From IMG/VR virus record IMGVR_UViG_3300009285_004832, positions 1 to 24,946 of that record: a DNA stretch of 24,946 nt; one strand, given 5' to 3'. The translations under genes and the position numbers were made by a program. Shown here piece after piece: positions 19,562 through 24,946 of this stretch. The notes below the pieces were generated by a model. That model ran no database searches and had not been told where the DNA came from. It saw only the letters and a list, made by a program, of their open reading frames with translations. This DNA is from a virus. Positions within the stretch are counted from its first letter, which is position 1. Every line of letters starts with the position of its first letter.

Positions 19562-19989
19562 CAAACGCACAACAAGAAGTGATAGATAGTGTGAACGGAC
19601 TCGTCAAAGTAAGGGTCGCACCATCGCCTATTCACGGAGTTGGTGTCTTTGCTATGCGGAACATAGCGAAAGGAACAAAAATGTATATGACGATGTTCCC
19701 ACAGGCGTTCAAGATTCCGTTCGGGTCTTTTGGGAAATTGTATCCTGAAGTGAAACATCTTATCATGGAGAGGTGGCCGAGGGTGGTGAATAACGAAGGG
19801 TTTATGTACCCCGATACGCTCCTTCAGGCGTATGTGAATTTTAGTTTTACTCCCAATTATGATATGATTGATGATATTGCTTTAGAAGACATCTCTAAAG
19901 GTGAGGAGATAACCGAGGATTACCGAAAAAATAACGGGTGGGAAAAAATATATCCATGGATAGAGAACTTGAAAGAAGAAGAAAAATAA
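19558..19989 (+). CDS. SET-domain protein (putative lysine methyltransferase)
   Basis: 143 residues covering a compact SET fold: SPIHGVGVFA (23-32) and NIAKGT (35-40) as the N-terminal strands, YVNFSFTPNYDM (92-103) in place of the NHSCxPN pseudo-knot motif, and ALEDISKGEEITEDY (108-122) with the C-terminal Tyr122. These elements bind SAM and lysine in eukaryotic and bacterial SET enzymes. No post-SET cysteines. His of NHS is Phe here, so activity is uncertain. It lies in the packaging operon, which could mean modification of a capsid or host protein. Confidence 0.8.
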   Translation: MTNAQQEVIDSVNGLVKVRVAPSPIHGVGVFAMRNIAKGTKMYMTMFPQAFKIPFGSFGKLYPEVKHLIMERWPRVVNNEGFMYPDTLLQAYVNFSFTPNYDMIDDIALEDISKGEEITEDYRKNNGWEKIYPWIENLKEEEK

Positions 19990-20675
19990 GTGAAAGTAAG
20001 AAAGGACATGTTGTGTCTATCGAAACACGGCGCAAAATAAGTGCCTCACTTAAAGGTGAAAAACATTATTGGTTTGGCAAAAAACATTCTGAAGAAACAA
20101 AGCAAAAAATGAGGTTGGCTTGGGGAAATAGACCAAGGACATGGGTTGGTATGCCTCTTTCAAAAGAAGCCCGTGAGAAAATCAGTAATGCGCGTAAAGG
20201 AGTACTTTTTACGGAAGAACATAAAAGAAACATAGGTATAGCATCTCTAGGAAGGGTTCCTTCGTTGGAGACCAGACAGAAGATTAGTATTGCAGGAAAG
20301 GGGCGTTCTTTTACGATAGAACACCGTAGAAAGATTGGGTTTGCACAAAGAGGAGAAAAGAGTCATAATTGGGAAGGGGGTATCACTTCATTGAATAAGA
20401 TGATACGACACTCCATAGAGTACAAATTCTGGCGCACCCATATTTTCCAACGAGACAACTATACATGTCAAGATTGTAAGATTCGCGGTGGTGTAGAACT
20501 TCATTCCGACCATATTATTCCTTTTAGTTTTATTCTTGCTTCTTACAAGATTAAGACATTGGAAGACGCCTTAAAGTGTGAGTTTTTGTGGGACATCAGA
20601 AACGGCAGAACGCTTTGTATTCTTTGCCACAAAAAGACAAATACTTTTGGTTATAAAGCAAAAAATTATGTCTGA
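19956..20675 (+). CDS. NUMOD3-HNH homing endonuclease
   Basis: 239 residues from ATG 19956, overlapping the SET gene end by 34 bases; an in-frame ATG at 19938 is possible. Five or more NUMOD3-like units (SIETRRKISASLKGE, HSEETKQKMRLAWG, LSKEAREKISNARKG, FTEEHKRNIGIASLG, PSLETRQKISIAGKG) precede HNH residues CQDCKIRGGVELHSDHIIPF and LCILCHKKTNTF. Same family as the 10311-10976 enzyme but diverged. Inserted between SET and a zinc-ribbon gene with end overlaps on both sides. Confidence 0.9.
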   Translation: MDRELERRRKISESKKGHVVSIETRRKISASLKGEKHYWFGKKHSEETKQKMRLAWGNRPRTWVGMPLSKEAREKISNARKGVLFTEEHKRNIGIASLGRVPSLETRQKISIAGKGRSFTIEHRRKIGFAQRGEKSHNWEGGITSLNKMIRHSIEYKFWRTHIFQRDNYTCQDCKIRGGVELHSDHIIPFSFILASYKIKTLEDALKCEFLWDIRNGRTLCILCHKKTNTFGYKAKNYV

Positions 20676-20907
20676 AATCTTCTCCCATATTTGCCCATGC
20701 GGAATCGCCTACAAAGATACCGACCCCGATGTATATTTTTGCGAAACGTGTAAGGCGCAAAGAAAGATAATTGCGAAACAGATTGACGCGAAACTGGCGG
20801 GAAAGGTTGCGAGAAATGTAAAGAGCGACCTGCAACTCTATGATGAAGCCCGTACCAAAAGTGGAATGAATTTCCCCCGGATTCGGGATTTAGGAATAAC
20901 TTTGTAA
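20668..20907 (+). CDS. Small zinc-ribbon protein
   Basis: 79 residues from ATG 20668, inside the end of the homing endonuclease. ICPCGIAYKDTDPDVYFCET with CETC gives CxC/CxxC metal ligands (about residues 9-28). The rest is basic and helical (AQRKIIAKQIDAKLAGKVAR). Likely nucleic-acid binding; unknown role in the head operon. Confidence 0.6.
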   Translation: MSEIFSHICPCGIAYKDTDPDVYFCETCKAQRKIIAKQIDAKLAGKVARNVKSDLQLYDEARTKSGMNFPRIRDLGITL

Positions 20908-20911
20908 GACT

Positions 20912-21259
20912 ATGCCAAGACCAAAAGGAAGTAAGAATAAGGTGAATAAGGTGGTAGTTTTAGACGCAACGAATGTTGAGAGTGTTCTTGCACAGGCAAA
21001 GAGTTTAGCGCGTCCTTACACCGCTTCTATCAAACTTTGGGGTAAAGTAACGACTGCTACCGGCACGACTGCATTGGAAGCGATTTCCAACCTCAAGCCC
21101 GAAGCAAAGAAAGGGGTGGGTATTCTTACGGTCTCCAAGGGAGAAACGAGTAAGACAAAGGTGTTAAACGCAGGTCAAACATTCCGTTTGTTTTCTGGCT
21201 CACGAATTATGCGAGAGATTGCGCTTAAAAATGTTGGTATGATTTTTAAGGATATGTAA
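20912..21259 (+). CDS. Conserved phage protein with basic N-terminus
   Basis: 115 residues. MPRPKGSKNKVNK is an AT-hook-like basic tail; the body (about 36-115) contains YTASIKLWGKVTTATGTTAL and SKTKVLNAGQTFRLFSGSRI, strand-rich and well ordered. I recall similar proteins beside portal genes of uncultured phages; no function known. One base separates it from the portal gene, whose ribosome-binding site AAGGA is in its last codons. Confidence 0.6.
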   Translation: MPRPKGSKNKVNKVVVLDATNVESVLAQAKSLARPYTASIKLWGKVTTATGTTALEAISNLKPEAKKGVGILTVSKGETSKTKVLNAGQTFRLFSGSRIMREIALKNVGMIFKDM

Positions 21260-21260
21260 T

Positions 21261-23066
21261 ATGCCCCCCTCAATTTTTGAATTTATTAAAAGTGAGTCTG
21301 CGCGTTTTGATACGGAAGAAATTCGTGTAAGTTCAAATTGGAATTGGAATTTCAGAAGGCATGTGGAGATGATTTTCCACATGAAAAACAGTATGTTCTT
21401 CACGGGAGATAACGACCTTCTCCGTGCGTTCAAGAACATCATGGAGCCGATTTTGAACCTTGCCGACTGGATGGAGGACTTGGAAGTAAAAGATGTTGTT
21501 TTTTATATTGAATCGAAGATGGGCCGTGTCCTTTCTTTTCTTATTAAAAAGTATCACGACGAGGTGTACACCAAGGAACATGATTTGGAAAAGATGTTTG
21601 ACGATGTTACCGAGAGTGATAATGCTTATGGGGGGACACTCGTACAAAGAGGACTGAAACATCCTGAAGTAATACCGCTCAATACAATAGCATTTTGCGA
21701 CCAGACAGATATTCTTGGGGGGCCGATAGGTTTTAAATTTCACTTCTCTCCCAGTAAACTTCGCAAGATGTCTAAATTGGGGTGGGGTAGTACAGTGAAT
21801 GGAGCAACCGCTACAATAGAGGATTTGATTTTGCTTGCCGATACGGAACGGGAAAACACGGGACAGAATGGCAAGAAAAGTCATACGACAGGCAAGGTCA
21901 TTGAAGTGTATCTCATTCGGGGCGACCTTCCGCAACACTATCTCAAAGACGACAACAATATGGAGGACTACTACTGTCAGTTGCATGTAGTGGCTTTTTA
22001 TACCAACAAGGATGGTGTAAAAGAGGGAGTGTGCTTGTATCGTAAAGCGGATTATGAGGAAGAGGCATTGCTTTTTCATACCTCCAAAGAAGTGTACGGA
22101 CGCGCGCTAGGACGTGGTGTCGGCGAGCAGATGATTCATCCACAAATTTGGACGAACTTCTTGGCGATTCACAAGATGAACTTCTTGGGGGCGGCTTCTA
22201 AAGTCCCGTTGTATACGGATGACCCTAACTATCAAAATAAGAACAAGATTCAGGACATGGAGAATCTTGAAATCACGGTAATAGAAGAAGGAAAAGTTAT
22301 CAAACAAGTCCCCACCGCCGCTCCCGTTAATGTTCAGCTTATCTCAAACGCTATTGCGGAATGGTATGATTTCGCACAGCTTTCCGGTAATGCTTTTGAC
22401 CCTCTTTTGGGTAAAGGACAACCTGCAGGGACTACGTTTAGAGGACAGGAGCGAGTTGTATCACAAGGTAGTGGTTCTCACGAAAAGAAACGGGGGCAGA
22501 GAGCAAAGTTTTTAGAGCATATTTATCGGGTATTTATTATTCCTGATATGGTTAAGGAGATTTTGAGCGGTAAGGAGTTTCTGGCGACACTCACTGGAGA
22601 TGAAATGGGGTGGGTATCGGAGCAGATGGCCGATAACTTTACCTTTAGAAAACAGAAAGACGCTATTTTAGACGGACAAGAACCACCTGATAAGGAGACA
22701 TTACGACAGGTATTCTTTGAAGGTTTTGGGAAAAAGAATAATCGCCATCTTCTTAAAATCCTAAAGGACGAGTTCAAGGACATTGAGGTCAAAATCGGCA
22801 TCAATATCGCAAACAAACAAAAGGATTTGGCGGGAATGTCCGATAAGTTGCTTTCTGTCTTACAGTACATTTTCAGTAATCCACAAGGCTTCTTGCAAGC
22901 GATGAAGATTCCCGCGCTTGCTAAAGCCTTCAATGACATTATTGAGTACAGTGGCTTGAATCAAGCAGATTTTGCTACCCTCATCAACTCCCCTATTCCT
23001 GCAATGTCCGAAGAAACATCCCGTTCGGTTGAATCTCCGTTACAAATTGGTTCCCCTGTAGCATGA
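21261..23066 (+). CDS. Portal-like protein
   Basis: 601 residues, the largest gene here, placed after the terminase genes as portals usually are. Mixed fold with TTFRGQERVVSQGSGSHEKK (about 395-414) resembling the clip/stem region of large portal proteins and a helical C-terminal half (QRAKFLEHIYRVFIIPDMVK). A DNA-channel dodecamer at the capsid vertex would be the role. No sequence motif proves it; position, size and domain texture are the basis. Ends in an ATGA overlap with the next gene. Confidence 0.65.
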   Translation: MPPSIFEFIKSESARFDTEEIRVSSNWNWNFRRHVEMIFHMKNSMFFTGDNDLLRAFKNIMEPILNLADWMEDLEVKDVVFYIESKMGRVLSFLIKKYHDEVYTKEHDLEKMFDDVTESDNAYGGTLVQRGLKHPEVIPLNTIAFCDQTDILGGPIGFKFHFSPSKLRKMSKLGWGSTVNGATATIEDLILLADTERENTGQNGKKSHTTGKVIEVYLIRGDLPQHYLKDDNNMEDYYCQLHVVAFYTNKDGVKEGVCLYRKADYEEEALLFHTSKEVYGRALGRGVGEQMIHPQIWTNFLAIHKMNFLGAASKVPLYTDDPNYQNKNKIQDMENLEITVIEEGKVIKQVPTAAPVNVQLISNAIAEWYDFAQLSGNAFDPLLGKGQPAGTTFRGQERVVSQGSGSHEKKRGQRAKFLEHIYRVFIIPDMVKEILSGKEFLATLTGDEMGWVSEQMADNFTFRKQKDAILDGQEPPDKETLRQVFFEGFGKKNNRHLLKILKDEFKDIEVKIGINIANKQKDLAGMSDKLLSVLQYIFSNPQGFLQAMKIPALAKAFNDIIEYSGLNQADFATLINSPIPAMSEETSRSVESPLQIGSPVA

Positions 23067-23302
23067 CCCAAATTCAAAAGGACAAAATCGTGCGTTTCTT
23101 GGAAGATACATTGTTGTCCGATACGATTTATGATATTCTTACCGCAAATGTTCTAAAGCAAAATACGAGAAATCAAGATGTGCATTTTCTCGCGGCACAA
23201 CGACTTGCAATAGATGTCATATCGGAATCGTGGAAAGAATTGGAGGGGTATAAAAGTCAAGCAGAAAAAAAGGAGACAACGCCACGCAATATCGGGCTAT
23301 AA
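23063..23302 (+). CDS. Hypothetical protein, 79 residues
   Basis: Helical: MTQIQKDKIVRFLEDTLLSD, then AAQRLAIDVISESWKELEGY, with a Lys/Thr-rich end. Coupled to the portal-like gene by a four-base overlap, so it may be a head-assembly cofactor. Not recognised. Confidence 0.6.
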   Translation: MTQIQKDKIVRFLEDTLLSDTIYDILTANVLKQNTRNQDVHFLAAQRLAIDVISESWKELEGYKSQAEKKETTPRNIGL

Positions 23303-23335
23303 GAAAGGTCGGAATTAGTAAACATAAATAAATAT

Positions 23336-23908
23336 ATGAAGAAACTATTAAACATTTTACTTATAGGTATTTTTGCCTTTATAGTTCTTGGGTTTTCTTT
23401 GTATTTCGGAATAGCTCAAAATACGTTTGCGGGAGCGAATCTTGCGGGAGAAGCGTTTGATGTTATCGGTTCACGTTCAGGGACGACTACTAGTCCTGCT
23501 TCGTTTAATAATCTGACAATTGCATCCACTACCTATCCAACGCTTATCGGGGCTAATACCGATTCCGCAACCTATACTTTTCAGGCAACTACCGCTTCAG
23601 CAACACCAATCGTATACCTATCTTTCCTTGGGTCTAATGATATAAGTTGTGATACGGCTACTACTACAACGATATTCAACGTAGTGACAACAAGTCAAGT
23701 ACAGTGGTTTGACGCGGGACGGCATCTGGTAAATCTTGCCGGAAGTCTTACACAGACTACAGGAACAACAACTTTCGCATGGATTCCTATTGCTGGACAA
23801 GGAATTGATATCACTCTGAATAATCTCAATTCTCGTTGTCTTGCAGTTGAAACACACGCAAGTGGAACAGCAATGTGGGCGCAGTTGAATCTGAAAGGGA
23901 AGATATAA
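23336..23908 (+). CDS. Secreted or membrane-anchored Thr-rich protein
   Basis: 190 residues. A basic start (MKKLLN) and a long hydrophobic segment (ILLIGIFAFIVLGFSLYFGI, about 7-26) ending near FAGA suggest a signal peptide or anchor. The rest is Thr/Ser/Ala-rich and strand-rich with ATTTTIFNVVTTSQVQWF and two cysteines (about 103 and 168), like a small beta-sandwich. Shares architecture with the 24222-24779 protein. A phage-encoded surface protein or host-envelope protein is possible; virion location is unproven. Confidence 0.6.
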   Translation: MKKLLNILLIGIFAFIVLGFSLYFGIAQNTFAGANLAGEAFDVIGSRSGTTTSPASFNNLTIASTTYPTLIGANTDSATYTFQATTASATPIVYLSFLGSNDISCDTATTTTIFNVVTTSQVQWFDAGRHLVNLAGSLTQTTGTTTFAWIPIAGQGIDITLNNLNSRCLAVETHASGTAMWAQLNLKGKI

Positions 23909-23923
23909 GCACTTTGATAATTT

Positions 23924-24030
23924 AGAAAGCATCATAAACCTGGGGAGGGTAGGTTAGTTCCTCATACAGTTTGGTGATGCTTTCTGTATGAGGTACGAAC
24001 CGACTCTCTCAAGGGGACGGTTTTTTATTT
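23924..24030 (+). promoter_or_regulatory. Overlapping stems with terminator: pseudoknot or attenuator
   Basis: Stem 1: AGAAAGCATCA (23924-23934) with TGATGCTTTCT (23975-23985). Stem 2: CCTCATACAG (23960-23969) with CTGTATGAGG (23984-23993), extended by GGTT (23952-23955)/AACC (23998-24001). Stem 3: AACCG (23998-24002) with CGGTT (24018-24022), followed by TTTTTATTTTATT, a terminator. Stems 1 and 2 interleave; stem 2 takes bases from stem 3. This is the layout of a pseudoknot or of a terminator/antiterminator switch. The unpaired 5' part is G-rich (CTGGGGAGGGTAGG). Confidence 0.65.
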
Positions 24031-24049
24031 TATTCATTAAACTACAAAG

Positions 24050-24211
24050 ATGTCATTAACACTCAAGTCTGCGAAAATGCAGAATCTCAAAGACAAAATA
24101 AATGAGATTGCGGAGAAAGAAATTAAGGAAGAAGTTGAGGAAGCCATAAGTGAAAGGTCGGAATCCGAGGAATCGGGAGAGGTTAGAAAATTAAAGGTCA
24201 AAAAGAATTAA
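24050..24211 (+). CDS. 53-residue acidic coiled-coil protein
   Basis: MSLTLKSAKMQNLKDKINEI then AEKEIKEEVEEAISERSESE and ESGEVRKLKVKKN: one continuous charged helix. First gene downstream of the attenuator-like element, so it would be controlled by it. Composition is coding-like; no family recognised. Confidence 0.5.
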   Translation: MSLTLKSAKMQNLKDKINEIAEKEIKEEVEEAISERSESEESGEVRKLKVKKN

Positions 24212-24221
24212 CAACAATAAT

Positions 24222-24779
24222 ATGAACAAAAATATAAACATAATTGCGATTGTCGGCATTGCTGTTGCGGTGGTGTTTGGGGTGTCATACTTGAAACCTA
24301 CGGAAATTACAAATGTGGTGAATGTGCCTGAACAGAAGGAAGCATCAGGGCAAACACTTTCGGGGTATGTGGGGCCTGAAAGGTTGGAGAGGTTTGAATC
24401 TATCAACGGAGTTGGATTTTACTACGACTCTGTGAAGTTCAACCAAGCGTCTACAACGGTCTGTGATATTACTACTCCTCCTTCTACTACGACTCTAAAG
24501 TTTGCTTCGGGGGGATTACTCAAAGCGACATCGACTGCGGTTCAATTTGAATGGGGTAAAAGCACTTATCCTGCGGCGACTACCACTTCGTTCGGGACTT
24601 TTCAACTTACCGCTAATCAAAAAGCAACAATGATTGCTTCAACGTCGCCTCTTGGCGCGTCTATTGACCCGATGTATGTTCTCGCGCCTTCAACTCACCT
24701 CACACTGAAATATGGAGGTCAGAATGGCTCGGCAAACGTATTCATCGGGTATTGCAAGACGATTCTGCTTGCGAATTAG
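24222..24779 (+). CDS. Membrane-anchored Thr-rich protein, related in layout to 23336-23908
   Basis: 185 residues. Short polar start then INIIAIVGIAVAVVFGVSYL (about 5-24) as anchor, a linker, and a Thr/Ser-rich strand-rich body: STTVCDITTPPSTTTLKFAS (about 77-96), then TSTAVQFEWGKSTYPAATTT. Ends in IGYCKTILLAN with a cysteine that could pair with Cys81. The pattern TTxCxIxTPxxTxTL is one I associate with surface proteins in Patescibacteria and their phages. Function unknown. Confidence 0.6.
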   Translation: MNKNINIIAIVGIAVAVVFGVSYLKPTEITNVVNVPEQKEASGQTLSGYVGPERLERFESINGVGFYYDSVKFNQASTTVCDITTPPSTTTLKFASGGLLKATSTAVQFEWGKSTYPAATTTSFGTFQLTANQKATMIASTSPLGASIDPMYVLAPSTHLTLKYGGQNGSANVFIGYCKTILLAN

Positions 24780-24841
24780 TTTGGAGCGTTTTGGTTCTCA
24801 CACCTTATCAAAAGTGATTTAATTCTCAATTTTTTTAATTG

Positions 24842-24877
24842 AATGGTCATCATCCCAAAAAGATGAACAAAACCATT
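24842..24877 (+). promoter_or_regulatory. Nested hairpin in the leader of the last gene
   Basis: AATGGT (24842-24847) pairs with ACCATT (24872-24877); TCATC/GATGA forms an inner stem. It ends ten bases before the ATG at 24888, where a ribosome-binding site would be. Just upstream, TCAATT-TTTTT-AATTGA forms another small hairpin. Confidence 0.4.
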
Positions 24878-24887
24878 TTCTCAATAT

Positions 24888-24946
24888 ATGGCAACAGAAA
24901 TTGACAAGGTGGACGACCCGTTGGTTGAAGAAGATTTAACCAAACT
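24888..24946 (+). CDS. Start of the next gene (partial)
   Basis: ATG 24888 opens a frame reading MATEIDKVDDPLVEEDLTK to the window end. Acidic; may be a scaffold or head gene by position, but 19 residues are not enough to tell. Confidence 0.5.
   Translation, partial: MATEIDKVDDPLVEEDLTK

Noticed and set aside
21333-22079. 248-codon - strand frame opposite the portal-like gene
   Set aside because: Low-complexity His/Phe/Val-rich translation, antisense to an intact, well-placed gene.
1-24946. tRNA or rRNA genes
   Set aside because: No cloverleaf with T-loop GGTTCRA-type and CCA-end features, and no rRNA-like stretch, was seen by eye on either strand; a tRNAscan run would settle it.
1-24946. 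Recoded TGA (as glycine) as in Gracilibacteria/Absconditabacteria
   Set aside because: Many genes end cleanly at TGA in ATGA overlaps, so TGA acts as a stop.

Overview
The window is most of a tailed double-stranded DNA phage (or prophage-like) genome of a bacterium, with a short piece of archaeal-type sequence at its left end. Support for a bacterial phage: a small/large terminase pair followed by a portal-like protein; a lysis cassette whose enzyme carries a murein-transglycosylase-like domain; sigma70-type promoters (one is TTGACA-16-TATAAT); rho-independent terminators; and at least four HNH endonucleases of the kind that move between phages. Genes are short, tightly packed and often overlap as ATGA. 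TGA is used as an ordinary stop. The Thr/Ser/Ala-rich membrane-anchored proteins at the right end and many of the small unknown proteins resemble, to my memory, metagenomic phages of Patescibacteria/CPR hosts; this is a weak inference.

Layout. (0) 1-508: end of an unknown ORF and the first ~149 residues of an archaeal thermosome subunit, cut off where phage sequence begins. (A, + strand) 519-3309: endolysin, HNH nuclease, holin, small membrane protein, two zinc-finger proteins and a small ORF, with two large structured elements between them; closed by a terminator at 3311-3345 that meets the opposing operon. (B, - strand) 9618 down to 3344: HTH regulator, SSB-like protein, RecB-type nuclease, SF2 helicase, resolvase-like nuclease, HNH nuclease, coiled-coil protein, a protein ending in an Acb2/Tad1-like hairpin (possible anti-CBASS/anti-Thoeris sponge), and small unknowns. 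(C, + strand) 9662-13258: CHC2 zinc-finger primase part, homing endonuclease, AAA+ helicase-like ATPase, beta-class DNA methyltransferase and two small proteins, then a terminator. B and C diverge from a 44-bp region with an extended palindrome. (D, - strand) 16397 down to 13276: an array of about ten small accessory genes separated by strongly structured spacers. (E, + strand) 16802 to the end: HTH-like protein, a repeat-rich noncoding region, terminase small and large subunits, small Zn proteins, a SET-domain protein, a homing endonuclease, portal and membrane-anchored surface-like proteins; the window stops inside the next gene.

The strongest unexplained signal is array D. Two single genes (15629-15904 and 15987-16397) and one pair of genes (14333-14716) are enclosed by inverted repeats of 15-19 bp placed just before the start codon and just after the stop codon. 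A fourth gene (14786-14932) is enclosed by 12-bp direct repeats. Two of the arms lie next to a repeated TTGACAAT-N5-AGCAA motif, and several stops are followed by TAACCYATCY. The 16398-16801 spacer has an exact DnaA-box match and a long A/T tract, so it may be a replication origin. A second strong signal is the overlapping set of stems at 23924-24030, which looks like a pseudoknot or a terminator/antiterminator switch between two surface-protein genes.

How the genes work together: block C plus the nuclease/helicase/SSB part of B form the replication and recombination module; E packages DNA and builds the head; A lyses the cell; D and the left part of B look like host-takeover or anti-defence genes that are turned over quickly.
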